From assembly GCF_026341125.1 (NCBI RefSeq), contig NZ_JAPEOR010000001.1:2666001-2730000 (forward strand): a stretch of DNA of 64,000 nt, in the 5' to 3' direction. Shown here piece after piece: positions 42,574 to 51,291 of this stretch (its first letter is position 1; each line of letters starts with the position of its first letter). This DNA is from Streptomyces sp. NBC_01142. Its GTDB lineage: Bacteria > Actinomycetota > Actinomycetes > Streptomycetales > Streptomycetaceae. The translations under genes and the position numbers were made by a program. The notes under the pieces were generated by a model. That model worked only from the letters and a program-made list of their open reading frames with translations, ran no database searches and was not told where the DNA came from.

Positions 42574-43044
42574 ATGGAGAGCCGCGGGAGCATCCCGGCC
42601 CGGCCGCTGTCGTACGAAGGCGTCTGGCGATTCACCGCTGCCGCGGTCGACGTGTCCGTCCCGCAGGCCCGGCACGCCGTACGCGATCTGCTGAATCGTC
42701 AAGGCGTACCGGCCCAGGACGATCTCGTCCAGGGGCTGCTGCTGATCGTTTCCGAGCTGGTCACCAACGCCGTACGGCACGCGGCCCTGCTCTCGCCCGA
42801 GATCGCCGTCGAGGTTGCCATCGGCGCGGAGTGGATCCGGGTGTCCGTGGAGGACAACCACCCCTACCGGCCCAAGGCGCTGGAGACGGACTACGCACAG
42901 ACGGGCGGCCGCGGCCTGCTGCTCGTGCGCGAGATCACGCTGGAGGCCGGCGGCTCCTGCGACGTCGAGCACACGGCGAGCGGCGGCAAGATCATCTGGG
43001 CCGCGCTGCCGCTCACCCGGCCCGGCGCCACCGCCCCGCTCTAG
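42574..43044 (+). CDS. RsbW-like ATP-binding (anti-sigma/serine kinase) protein
   Basis: The protein has 156 residues, a single GHKL ATPase domain. The N-box reads LLLIVSELVTNAVRHA, the G1 box VSVEDNHPYRP and the G2 box GGRGLLLVREI. There is no transmembrane or histidine-kinase domain, so it is of the small cytosolic type that is abundant in Streptomyces and binds sigma factors or anti-anti-sigma proteins. No sigma gene is adjacent, so the partner is unknown. Confidence 0.85.
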   Translation: MESRGSIPARPLSYEGVWRFTAAAVDVSVPQARHAVRDLLNRQGVPAQDDLVQGLLLIVSELVTNAVRHAALLSPEIAVEVAIGAEWIRVSVEDNHPYRPKALETDYAQTGGRGLLLVREITLEAGGSCDVEHTASGGKIIWAALPLTRPGATAPL

Positions 43045-43126
43045 AACGCCGCCGCAGCCGTCCGGCCTCGGCCCCAGCCCCGGCCCGACCGGCAGGGGTT
43101 CCACCGGCCGACCGGTCCGACTGGAC

Positions 43127-43720
43127 TCACCAGCCGCCGGACGGCCCCGTGAGCTCCTTGATCGCGGGCCGTGCCGCGTCCAGCACCGTCATGAACCACG
43201 CGGAGAACGGTGCCTCGGCATGCCGGTCGGCCAGCTCCTCGGGCGTCACGAAAGCCGTCTCGCCGACCTCCTCCGGGTCCGGCCGCAGCGGAGCCTGCAC
43301 CATCCCCACGAAGAGGTGGTTGAACTCCTGCTCCACCAGACCCGAGTCCGGGTCCGGGTGGTTGTAGCGGACCGTGCCCGCCTCGGCGAGCAGCGAAGGC
43401 GAGATCCCCAGCTCCTCGTGCGTACGCCGGGCGGCGGCGGCGAAGGGCGCCTCGCCCGGGTAGGGGTGCCCGCAGCAGGTGTTCGACCAGACACCGGGGG
43501 AGTGGTACTTGCCCAGCGCGCGGCGCTGCAGCAGCAGCCGCCCCCGCTCGTCGAACAGGAACACGGAGAACGCCCGGTGCAGCTGCCCGGGCGCCTGGTG
43601 GGCGGAGAGCTTCTCCGCCGTGCCGATGGTATTGCCGTGCTCGTCGACCAGTTCGAGCAGGATCGCTTGAGGTGTGCCGTTCGACGAGCTGTTCGCCGCG
43701 GTGGCTGGTGAGGTCGGCAT
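43127..43720 (-). CDS. idi: isopentenyl-diphosphate delta-isomerase, type I
   Basis: The protein has 197 residues from ATG 43720 (GAAGGA 6 bp upstream; two nearer upstream ATGs overlap that site). The Nudix-like IDI fold shows LHRAFSVFLFDERGRLLLQRR, the catalytic Cys in NTCCGHPYPGE (C83 of CGHP) and the metal Glu pair in ARRTHEELGI. It interconverts IPP and DMAPP. The hopanoid operon 11 kb downstream consumes these units, but the gene is separately transcribed. Confidence 0.93.
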   Translation of the reverse strand: MPTSPATAANSSSNGTPQAILLELVDEHGNTIGTAEKLSAHQAPGQLHRAFSVFLFDERGRLLLQRRALGKYHSPGVWSNTCCGHPYPGEAPFAAAARRTHEELGISPSLLAEAGTVRYNHPDPDSGLVEQEFNHLFVGMVQAPLRPDPEEVGETAFVTPEELADRHAEAPFSAWFMTVLDAARPAIKELTGPSGGW

Positions 43721-43811
43721 AACCATCCTTCGCATCGGTCCTCGACCCTGAGGGGCCTGCCCAGTCTGCCGTACAAAAGCGGCTTGTCCGCACTTCGGCA
43801 GTCCGGGCATG

Positions 43812-43848
43812 TCCGCCCCCGCCGCGTCCGGTCCGCGGCGGGGGCGGA
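43812..43848 (-). terminator. terminator of the methyltransferase-GNAT gene
   Basis: Perfect 15-bp arms TCCGCCCCCGCCGCG (43812-43826) and CGCGGCGGGGGCGGA (43834-43848) with a 7-nt loop lie 8 bp past the stop on the minus strand. Confidence 0.85.
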
Positions 43849-43856
43849 TTCTCACA

Positions 43857-45104
43857 TCAGATGCCGAAGGCGGCCGGATAGCGGATCGTGCCCTGCGGCA
43901 CGTCCTCGCAACCGTCGAGAACGAGAGCCATCATGGCCTCGTCCGGCACCTCGAAAGTTGGCCTGATTCCGTACCGTGAGGCCGGTTCGAAGCCGAACTT
44001 CGGGTAGTAGCCGGGGTGCCCGAGGACGAGGACGAGCCTCTCCCCGCGCATCCTGGCCGCATCCAGCACGGCCCGGACGACCGCCTGCCCCGCGCCCTGC
44101 CGCTGGTGCTCGGGCGAGGTCGCTACCGGAGCCAGCGCCAGCGCGGACGTGTCACCGACCCGGCACCTGGTGAGCAGTGCGTACGCCGCGACCGAGCCGT
44201 CCGGCGCCTCGGCGACGTACGACATCCCGGGCAGCCACGCCTCGCCGTCCAGGCGCAGCGCGTCCACCAGGCCCGCCTCCTCGGCGGTCGGGAAGGCCGC
44301 CGAGTTGACGGCGCGCACGGCCGGGACGTCGGCCGCCGACTCCGGCCTGGTGCGCCAGCGCGGATCGGCGGGACGCAGCACGTACCCGGAGTAGCCGTAC
44401 TCCGTGCCGTGCTCACGGCGCATGGCGATCTCCGCCCGGGTGGCGTCGAGCGCCTGCGCCATGCCGGGAGCGGCGGCATCCGCGGCGTCGGCCCGCTCGC
44501 CGAGCGGGCGGTAGTACTCGTCCCAGTCGCTCTCGGGCTGCCGGTGCAGGCCGAGGACGGTGTAGCCCGCGGCCACGGCCGCCGAGGTGTTCTCGCGGTT
44601 GGTACGCAGCGCATAGTGCTGGTCCCAGAAGTCGCGGGCCTGGGCCGAGGGGTCCTCGGCCGTCCACTCGCACTCGGTCAGGACCAGCGAGCCGCCCGGA
44701 GCGAGCAGCCGCCGCCACTCCCGCAGGCCGGTGTCGAAGCCGATGCTGTAGACGGAGCTCTCCGCCCAGACGAGGTCGAACGAGCCGTCGGGGAAGGGGA
44801 GTTCGGCCATATCGGCCTGGACGGTACGGATCGTGTCACCGAGCCCGAGAGCCTCGGCGGACTGCCGCAGCTCGTCGAGGAACGGCTCGTGCAGATCGAC
44901 GGCGGTCACCTGTGCACCGGCCTCGGCGGCCAGCAGCAGGGCGGACCGGCCGGGGCCGCAGCCCAGATCGAGCACGCGCGGACAGGCCGGCAGCGGCCCC
45001 GCGAGGGACAGCAGCCGACGGGTGGTGGCGTCGGAGCCGGGACCCTGCCGCGGAAGACCGTGGTGCAGGGCGAAGAAGGCGTCATGCAGAGCGTTGTCGG
45101 ACAA
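43857..45104 (-). CDS. SAM methyltransferase-GNAT acetyltransferase fusion
   Basis: The protein has 415 residues from a TTG start at 45104 (AAGGG upstream). The N-terminal class-I methyltransferase (about 35-190) has RVLDLGCGPGRSALL, VTAVDLHEPF and the motif-II region LVWAESSVYSIGFD. A helical linker leads to a C-terminal GNAT domain (about 255-405) with the acetyl-CoA loop EHQRQGAGQAVVRAVL and LGHPGYYPKFGFEPA. Both halves look intact. It may modify one small molecule twice; the substrate is unknown. A 22-codon ORF with a strong ribosome site lies upstream. Confidence 0.85.
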   Translation of the reverse strand: MSDNALHDAFFALHHGLPRQGPGSDATTRRLLSLAGPLPACPRVLDLGCGPGRSALLLAAEAGAQVTAVDLHEPFLDELRQSAEALGLGDTIRTVQADMAELPFPDGSFDLVWAESSVYSIGFDTGLREWRRLLAPGGSLVLTECEWTAEDPSAQARDFWDQHYALRTNRENTSAAVAAGYTVLGLHRQPESDWDEYYRPLGERADAADAAAPGMAQALDATRAEIAMRREHGTEYGYSGYVLRPADPRWRTRPESAADVPAVRAVNSAAFPTAEEAGLVDALRLDGEAWLPGMSYVAEAPDGSVAAYALLTRCRVGDTSALALAPVATSPEHQRQGAGQAVVRAVLDAARMRGERLVLVLGHPGYYPKFGFEPASRYGIRPTFEVPDEAMMALVLDGCEDVPQGTIRYPAAFGI

Positions 45105-45140
45105 CGTGGGAACCCTTGAGTGTGGGGGCTCCGGCCGACG

Positions 45141-45173
45141 AACGAGATCAGGTCGAAGAAACGAGATCAGGTC
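45141..45173. repeat. 14-bp direct repeat AACGAGATCAGGTC
   Basis: Two exact copies (45141-45154 and 45160-45173) with 19-bp period lie in the leader of the methyltransferase-GNAT gene. This could be a regulator site or RNA element. Confidence 0.7.
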
Positions 45174-45240
45174 AGCCGAGAGCCCGGAAGCTGGGGATGG
45201 ACCGTGTGCTGCGCGGGGCAGCCTCCACTGCGGCGGTCAT
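45172..45240 (-). CDS. possible 22-codon leader ORF
   Basis: ATG 45240 is preceded by AGGAG at 8-nt spacing, and a 22-residue frame (beginning MTAAVEAAPRSTRS) ends 67 bp before the methyltransferase-GNAT start. Its stop lies at the second direct repeat. A leader peptide that senses translation is possible, but nothing in the residues names an amino acid. Confidence 0.35.
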   Translation of the reverse strand: MTAAVEAAPRSTRSIPSFRALG

Positions 45241-45301
45241 CAACCCAGCTCCTCTCAAGCGCGGCGAGACTCCAAGGTCTCTGCGGGAACCCTAACAGGC
45301 G

Positions 45302-46243
45302 TCAGTGACACAGCCTCGCCTCGTGCTCGGCATGACCTACGGGCTCCAACTGGAAGGTGCAGTGCTCGACATCGAAGTGATCGCCGAGGCAGCCCTGCAG
45401 TTCGTGCAGCATCTTCTCGTGGCCGACCGCGTCCAGGACGTCCTGGCTCACCACCACATGTGCCGACAGCACCGGCATCCCGGAAGTGATGGTCCAGGCA
45501 TGCAGATCGTGCACGTCCTCCACGCCGGGCAGGGCCACTATGTGCGCCCGGACCTCGCCCATGTCCACGCCCTTGGGGGCCGCCTCCAGCAGGACGTTGA
45601 GGGTCTCGCGCAGCAGCTTCCACGTACGCGGCACGATCATCAGGCCGATCACCAGGGACGCGATGGGGTCGGCCGGCTGCCAGCCGGTGGCGACGATGAT
45701 TCCCGCCGAGACCAGAACCGTGAGCGAACCCAGCGTGTCCGCCAGCACCTCCAGATACGCCCCGCGCACATTGAGGCTCTCCTTCTGGCCGCGCACCAGC
45801 AGGGAGAGCGAGACCATGTTCGCGACGAGACCGATCAGGGCGAAGACGATGGTCAGCCCGCCCTTCGTCTCGGCCGGGGTGATGAACCGCTGCACAGCCT
45901 CGAACAGCAGATAGCCGCCGACCACGATCAGCAGCAGGCAGTTGGCGAGCGCGGCGAGGATCTCGGCCCGCGCAAAGCCGAAGGTGCGGTTCCGTCCGGC
46001 CGGCCGGTTGGCGAAGTGGATGGCCAGCAGTGCCATCGCAAGACCCACCGCGTCCGTCGCCATGTGGGCGGCGTCGGCGATCAGGGCGAGAGAGTCGGAG
46101 AGGACGCCGCCGACGATCTCCAGGACCATCACGCCCAGCGTGATGGTCAGTGCGATGCGCAGCCGCCCCTGGTAGGCCGCGGCCGCGGTGCCTGTCGGCG
46201 GCGGCCCGCCGTGCGTGTGCCCGTGGTCGTGCCCAGCCCCCAT
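45302..46243 (-). CDS. cation diffusion facilitator (CzcD/ZitB-like)
   Basis: The protein has 313 residues from ATG 46243 (GGAGG 8 bp upstream). The N-terminus is His-rich (GAGHDHGHTHGG). Six membrane helices hold the metal sites ALIADAAHMATDAVGL and LEVLADTLGSLTVL; the C-terminal domain has VEDVHDLHAWTITSGMPVLSAHV and ends in His/Cys-rich GHAEHEARLCH. This pattern fits zinc export. No metal regulator is adjacent. Confidence 0.92.
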   Translation of the reverse strand: MGAGHDHGHTHGGPPPTGTAAAAYQGRLRIALTITLGVMVLEIVGGVLSDSLALIADAAHMATDAVGLAMALLAIHFANRPAGRNRTFGFARAEILAALANCLLLIVVGGYLLFEAVQRFITPAETKGGLTIVFALIGLVANMVSLSLLVRGQKESLNVRGAYLEVLADTLGSLTVLVSAGIIVATGWQPADPIASLVIGLMIVPRTWKLLRETLNVLLEAAPKGVDMGEVRAHIVALPGVEDVHDLHAWTITSGMPVLSAHVVVSQDVLDAVGHEKMLHELQGCLGDHFDVEHCTFQLEPVGHAEHEARLCH

Positions 46244-46341
46244 GAGGACGCCTCCTGGTCGTCGGACGTGATCTGCCGAGACCTCAGTCAACTACGGGTG
46301 GGGGGTATCGAGCAACACGGGACTGAACACCGTTGTCATCT

Positions 46342-46375
46342 GCTCTGACCTGCGGAAATGACCGCAGGTCAGAGC
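46342..46375 (-). terminator. terminator of galE
   Basis: Perfect 14-bp arms GCTCTGACCTGCGG (46342-46355) and CCGCAGGTCAGAGC (46362-46375) with loop AAATGA lie 10 bp past the galE stop. Confidence 0.85.
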
Positions 46376-46385
46376 GCTGGCAAGA

Positions 46386-47369
46386 TCACTCGGCGGCTGC
46401 CTCGGGGTGGTGCAGGCGCCAGCCGTCCCAGGCCGACACGACCATCTCGCGCACCTCGCGCGAAGCCGTCCAGCCCAGTTGCTTGGTGATCAGTTCGACC
46501 GAGGCGACCGCCCTCGCGGCATCGCCGGGACGGCGCGGCTCGACCACCGGCTCCCCGGCCCAGCCCGTGATCTCGCCCACCAGATCGGCGAGCTCGCGCA
46601 CCGAGACGCCGACCCCGCGCCCGATGTTGACGGTCAGATCCCCGGGGCCCTCCTGGTCGTCCAGCGCGCGGGCAACCGCGAGATGGGCATCGGCCAGATC
46701 CGCGACATGGATGTAGTCACGGATGCAGGTGCCGTCCGGGGTCGGGTAGTCGGCACCGAAGATGCGGGGGGACGCACCGCGGGTGATCCGGTCGAAGAAC
46801 ATCGGGATGATGTTGAACACGCCGGTGTCGGCCAGCTCCGGCTGTGCGGCGCCCGCCACATTGAAGTAGCGCAGACAGGCCGTGGACAGGGAGTGTGCCC
46901 GGCCGGTGGCCCGTACCAGCCACTCACCGGTGAGCTTTGTCTCGCCGTACGGATTGATCGGCTCGCACGGGGCGCTCTCGGGAATCAGATCCATCTCCGG
47001 TACGCCGTACACGGCGGCCGAGGAGGAGAAGAGGAACCGCTGCACACCGGCCGCCACGACCGCCTCGAGCAGCACGGTCAGCCCCTGCACGTTCTCGCGG
47101 TAGTAGCGCAGCGGCTGCTCGACGGACTCCCCGACCTGCTTCTTCGCCGCGAGATGTACGACACCGGTGACGGCGTGCTCGGCGAGGGCGCGGTCGAGCA
47201 CCTCGCGGTCCAGCACCGACCCGCGCACCAGCGGAACCTCGGCGGGCAGCCGCCCGGCAATGCCCGACGAGAGGTCGTCGAGGACGACGACCCGCTCTCC
47301 TGCCGCTGTCATGGTTCGCGTCACATGCGCGCCGATATATCCCGCTCCACCCGTGATCAACCAAGTCAT
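46386..47369 (-). CDS. galE: UDP-glucose 4-epimerase
   Basis: The protein has 327 residues from ATG 47369. The extended SDR fold shows the NAD motif TGGAGYIGAHV, the Ser in FSSSAAVYG and the catalytic YxxxK in NPYGETKL, with GalE-specific YFNVAGA and the GTCIRDYIHVADLADAH segment. It makes UDP-galactose. It diverges from the CDP-alcohol transferase operon and may supply sugar for a surface glycan assembled there. Confidence 0.93.
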   Translation of the reverse strand: MTWLITGGAGYIGAHVTRTMTAAGERVVVLDDLSSGIAGRLPAEVPLVRGSVLDREVLDRALAEHAVTGVVHLAAKKQVGESVEQPLRYYRENVQGLTVLLEAVVAAGVQRFLFSSSAAVYGVPEMDLIPESAPCEPINPYGETKLTGEWLVRATGRAHSLSTACLRYFNVAGAAQPELADTGVFNIIPMFFDRITRGASPRIFGADYPTPDGTCIRDYIHVADLADAHLAVARALDDQEGPGDLTVNIGRGVGVSVRELADLVGEITGWAGEPVVEPRRPGDAARAVASVELITKQLGWTASREVREMVVSAWDGWRLHHPEAAAE

Positions 47370-47573
47370 AACGGCCACCCTAGGCCCTGCGAGCCCGCGG
47401 TTTGTGGGGCGAGGCATTGATCGACGATGATGATCTCGGCGGGCCTCCGGGGCGTAAACAACCGGTGAAATCCCGCTTCCGTTCATCCGATAGCCTCTGC
47501 CGACATGCCGCCGCCCGTGCACCGGGTCGAGCCGCCGCACACCAGCAATGCCAGCTCCAAGGAGTGAGTTCGT

Positions 47574-49499
47574 CTGTCGACCGCCATCCTCACCGGTCCG
47601 CCAGTACCCGGATCGTCGCTCGAGGGCGATCTGCGGTCGCTGGGCTTTGACGTACGGGTCGCCGCCGGACCCGATGACACTGCCGCACTGATCGCCGCCG
47701 TACCGGGCGCCGACCGGGTGGCCGTCGTCGACCCCCGGTTCGTCGGGCACATCCACGCCCTGCGCCTGGCGCTGACGGACCCCCGCTTCCCGGCGGCCGC
47801 GGTCCCCGGCGCCCTGACGGTGCAGCCCGACGCCCGGACTGCGCTGACCCGCGCCATGCCGGCCGCGGCGGGCGAGGGCACCCCGTCCGGGGCCGCATCC
47901 GCGGCTTCCGGTGCCACCGCCGATGCGGCGGGCGGCGCGGCCGACGACGGCGACACCCTGTCGGCCGTCCAGGCCGCGGTGTGGCCCGGAACCCTCCCCG
48001 GCGCGGACACCGGGACGCAGGTGCTGCCCGACGCGCTCGCGGACGCTCTCGACGCCGACGGCACCGCTGTGCACCGGCCCGAGCTGGGGTCGCTCGTCGC
48101 GACCGTGCCCGGTGACCCCCAGGCCCGCAACGAGGCCCGTCAGGCCGTCAGCGCGGTCGACGACGAAGCCGTACGGCTGCGCTCCGCGGTCAAGGCCCGC
48201 GACGGCTTCTTCACCACCTTCTGCATCAGCCCGTACTCGCGTTACCTCGCCCGCTGGTGCGCGCGCCGCGGACTGACCCCGAACCAGGTCACCACCGCCT
48301 CGCTGCTCACCGCGCTGATCGCGGCCGGCAGCGCGGCCACCGGCACCCGGGGCGGCTATGTCGCGGCCGGCCTGCTGCTGCTCTTCTCCTTCGTCCTGGA
48401 CTGCACCGACGGGCAGCTCGCCCGCTACTCGCTGCAGTACTCCACGATGGGCGCCTGGCTGGACGCGACCTTCGACCGTGCCAAGGAGTACGCCTACTAC
48501 GCGGGCCTCGCCCTCGGCGCAGCCCGCAGCGGCGACGACGTATGGGCGCTCGCGCTCGGCGCGATGATCCTCCAGACCTGCCGGCACGTCGTCGACTTCT
48601 CCTTCAACGAGGCGAACCACGACGCGACCGCGAACACGAGCCCCACCGCCGCGCTCTCCGACAAACTCGACAGCGTCGGCTGGACGGTCTGGGTGCGCCG
48701 GATGATAGTGCTGCCGATCGGCGAACGCTGGGCGATGATCGCGGTGCTCACCGCCGTGACCACCCCCCGGATCGTCTTCTACGCGCTCCTGACCGGCTGC
48801 GCACTCGCCGCCTTCTACACCACGGCCGGCCGCGTCCTGCGCTCCCTCACCCGCAGGGCACGGCGCACCGACCGTGCCGCACAGGCGCTCGCGGACCTTG
48901 CCGACTCCGGCCCGCTTGCCGAGAGCGTCGCACGTGCCCTCAGGAAGAAAGCCCCGGGGCTCCCCGGGCTCATACCTCTCGCCGCCGCCGTGGCCGGCGC
49001 CGCCGCCCTCGTGGTCACGGCCGCCTTCACCGACTACGGCACCGTCTGGACGGCGCTCGCCGCCGCGGTGTACGTCGTCACCTCGGGCATCGCCGTCGCC
49101 CGCCCCCTCAAGGGCGCCCTCGACTGGCTCGTCCCGCCGGTGTTCCGGGCCGCCGAATACGGCACCGTCCTGGTGCTCGCGGCTCACGCCGAGGTGAACG
49201 GGGCATTGCCCGCAGCCTTCGGGCTGGTGGCCGCTGTCGCCTACCATCACTACGACACGGTGTACCGCATACGCGGCGGTACGGGGGCGCCGCCACGCTG
49301 GCTGGTGCGGGCGATCGGCGGACACGAAGGACGGATCCTGGCAGTCGCGCTGCTCGCTGTCCTGCTCAACAACTCGGACTTCACCATCGCGCTGGCGGCC
49401 CTTGCTGTGGCCGTCGCACTCGTGGTGCTCGTCGAGAGCATCCGCTTCTGGGTGTCCTCCGGAGCACCCGCCGTACATGACGAAGGAGAACCCGCATGA
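47574..49499 (+). CDS. CDP-alcohol phosphatidyltransferase with DUF5941-type extensions
   Basis: The start is probably CTG 47574: AAGGAGTGAG lies 6 bp upstream, an in-frame stop is at 47565, and the conserved N-terminus (LSTAILTGPPVPGSS) begins there; the first usual start codon, GTG 47718, would cut 48 residues. The 641-residue protein has an N-terminal domain (1-200) with an Ala/Gly-rich insert, a CDP-alcohol transferase core with the full motif D276-CT-D279-G..AR..G293..D297..D301, and a membrane-rich C-terminal DUF5941-like region. It should transfer a phospho-alcohol from CDP. It is the first of five overlapping genes. Confidence 0.85.
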   Translation: MSTAILTGPPVPGSSLEGDLRSLGFDVRVAAGPDDTAALIAAVPGADRVAVVDPRFVGHIHALRLALTDPRFPAAAVPGALTVQPDARTALTRAMPAAAGEGTPSGAASAASGATADAAGGAADDGDTLSAVQAAVWPGTLPGADTGTQVLPDALADALDADGTAVHRPELGSLVATVPGDPQARNEARQAVSAVDDEAVRLRSAVKARDGFFTTFCISPYSRYLARWCARRGLTPNQVTTASLLTALIAAGSAATGTRGGYVAAGLLLLFSFVLDCTDGQLARYSLQYSTMGAWLDATFDRAKEYAYYAGLALGAARSGDDVWALALGAMILQTCRHVVDFSFNEANHDATANTSPTAALSDKLDSVGWTVWVRRMIVLPIGERWAMIAVLTAVTTPRIVFYALLTGCALAAFYTTAGRVLRSLTRRARRTDRAAQALADLADSGPLAESVARALRKKAPGLPGLIPLAAAVAGAAALVVTAAFTDYGTVWTALAAAVYVVTSGIAVARPLKGALDWLVPPVFRAAEYGTVLVLAAHAEVNGALPAAFGLVAAVAYHHYDTVYRIRGGTGAPPRWLVRAIGGHEGRILAVALLAVLLNNSDFTIALAALAVAVALVVLVESIRFWVSSGAPAVHDEGEPA

Positions 49500-50242
49500 T
49501 CGGCCTCGTACTGGCAGCCGGTGCCGGAAGGCGCCTGCGCCCCTACACCGACACGCTCCCGAAGGCCCTCGTGCCCGTCGACGGCGATACCACCGTCCTC
49601 GACCTCACCCTGGGTAACTTCGCGGAGATCGGGCTCACCGAGGCCGCCATCGTCGTCGGCTACCGCAAGGAGGCCGTCTACGCGCGCAAGGCGGAGCTGG
49701 AGTCCACCTACGGCCTCAAGCTCACCCTCGTCGACAACGACAAGGCCGAGGAGTGGAACAACGCGTACTCCCTGTGGTGCGCCCGTGAGGTCCTCAAGCA
49801 GGGCGTCATCCTCGCCAACGGCGACACCGTGCACCCGGTCTCCGTCGAGAAGACCCTGCTCGCCGCCCGCGGCAACGGCCAGAAGATCATCCTTGCCCTC
49901 GACACGGTGAAGCATCTCGCCGACGAGGAGATGAAGGTCATCACCGAGGGCGACCGCGGCTTGGGAGGCGTGAAGCGCATCACCAAGCTGATGGACCCGG
50001 CCACCGCCACCGGCGAGTACATCGGTGTCACCCTCATCGAGCCCGAGGCCGCGGAGGAGCTCGCCGACGCGCTGAAGACCACCTTCGAGCGCGATCCCGA
50101 CCTCTACTACGAGGACGGCTACCAGGAGCTCGTGAACCGCGGCTTCACCGTGGACGTGGCCCCCATCGGCGATGTCACCTGGGTCGAGATCGACAACCAT
50201 GACGACCTCGCGAAGGGCCGTGAGATCGCGTGCCAGTACTGA
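49496..50242 (+). CDS. sugar/polyol-phosphate nucleotidyltransferase (cytidylyltransferase-like)
   Basis: The protein has 248 residues and starts inside the previous stop (ATGA). The nucleotide-binding signature is LVLAAGAGRRLRPYTDTLPKALVPV; a metal/product site ILANGDTVHP and a late EIDNHDDL follow. It joins NTP to a phosphorylated alcohol or sugar. Next to two CDP-alcohol transferases, CTP is the likely nucleotide, giving a CDP-polyol, as in inositol-phosphate or phosphocholine cytidylyltransferases. The acceptor is inferred from the next gene. Confidence 0.85.
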   Translation: MIGLVLAAGAGRRLRPYTDTLPKALVPVDGDTTVLDLTLGNFAEIGLTEAAIVVGYRKEAVYARKAELESTYGLKLTLVDNDKAEEWNNAYSLWCAREVLKQGVILANGDTVHPVSVEKTLLAARGNGQKIILALDTVKHLADEEMKVITEGDRGLGGVKRITKLMDPATATGEYIGVTLIEPEAAEELADALKTTFERDPDLYYEDGYQELVNRGFTVDVAPIGDVTWVEIDNHDDLAKGREIACQY

Positions 50243-51291
50243 CCCGGCTCATCCCGTCGCCGGTCGTCGTCGACATCGCCCGCGGTGCCCTGGACGATCT
50301 GGCCGGCCTCCTGGCCGACCAGCGGATCTCCTCCTCCGGCAAGCTGGCGATCGCTATCAGCGGCGGCTCCGGCCAGGCGCTGCGCGAGAAGCTCTCCCCG
50401 GTGCTCCCGGGCGCCGCGTGGTACGAGGTCGCCGACGGCACCATCGACTCCGCGGTCAAGCTCGCCGACGACATAAAGGGCAAGCGGTACGACGCCGTGG
50501 TCGGCCTCGGCGGCGGCAAGATCATCGACGTGGCGAAGTACGCCGCGGCCCGGGTCGGCCTGCCGATGGTGGCTGTTGCGACGAATCTCTCGCACGACGG
50601 CATCTGCTCCCCGGTGTCCATCCTGGACAACGACAACGGCCGCGGCTCCTACGGCGTCCCCACGCCCATCGCCATGGTCATCGACCTCGATGTGATCCGC
50701 GACGCACCGGTCCGGTTCATCCGTTCCGGCATCGGCGACGCGATCTCCAACATCTCGGCGATCGCGGACTGGGAGCTTTCCCACCGGATCAACGGCGAGC
50801 AGGTCGACGGACTGGCCGCCGCCATGGCCCGTACCGCCGGCGAGGCCGTTCTGCGCCACCCCGGCGGGGTCGGCGACGACGAGTTCCTCACCGTGCTCTC
50901 CGAGTCGCTCGTGCTGTCCGGCATCGCGATGTCGATCAGCGGAGACACCCGGCCCTCGTCCGGTGCCTGTCATGAGATCAGTCACGCCTTCGACCTGCTC
51001 CACCCCAAGCGCAGTGCGCTCCACGGTGAGCAGGTCGGCCTGGGCGCCGCCTTCGCGATGCATCTGCGCGGCGCCCGCGAGGAGTCGGGCCTCTTCGCCG
51101 ACGTACTGCGCAGACACGGCCTGCCGGTGCTCCCCGAGGAAATCGGGTTCAGCATCGACGAGTTCGTCAACGCAGTGGAGTACGCACCGCAGACCCGCCC
51201 GGGACGCTTCACGATCCTGGAGCACCTCGACCTGTCCGCAGACCACATCAGGGACGCTTACGCCGACTATGTCAAGACCATCAGTAGCTGA
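50230..51291 (+). CDS. iron-containing alcohol dehydrogenase, glycerol-1-phosphate dehydrogenase-like
   Basis: The protein has 353 residues from GTG 50230, overlapping the nucleotidyltransferase by 13 bp. The NAD(P) site reads YDAVVGLGGGKIIDVAKYAA and the metal-binding region includes SHDGICSP, then CHEISHAFDLL and LHGEQVGLGAAFAMHL. The pattern matches AraM/EgsA-type sn-glycerol-1-phosphate dehydrogenases. It would reduce dihydroxyacetone phosphate (or a related ketose phosphate) to a polyol phosphate that the preceding enzyme could activate with CTP. Confidence 0.85.
   Translation: MPVLTRLIPSPVVVDIARGALDDLAGLLADQRISSSGKLAIAISGGSGQALREKLSPVLPGAAWYEVADGTIDSAVKLADDIKGKRYDAVVGLGGGKIIDVAKYAAARVGLPMVAVATNLSHDGICSPVSILDNDNGRGSYGVPTPIAMVIDLDVIRDAPVRFIRSGIGDAISNISAIADWELSHRINGEQVDGLAAAMARTAGEAVLRHPGGVGDDEFLTVLSESLVLSGIAMSISGDTRPSSGACHEISHAFDLLHPKRSALHGEQVGLGAAFAMHLRGAREESGLFADVLRRHGLPVLPEEIGFSIDEFVNAVEYAPQTRPGRFTILEHLDLSADHIRDAYADYVKTISS

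Noticed and set aside
46386..49478. 1030-residue minus-strand frame
   Set aside because: Its C-terminal 327 residues are GalE; the remainder is antisense to the CDP-alcohol transferase gene.
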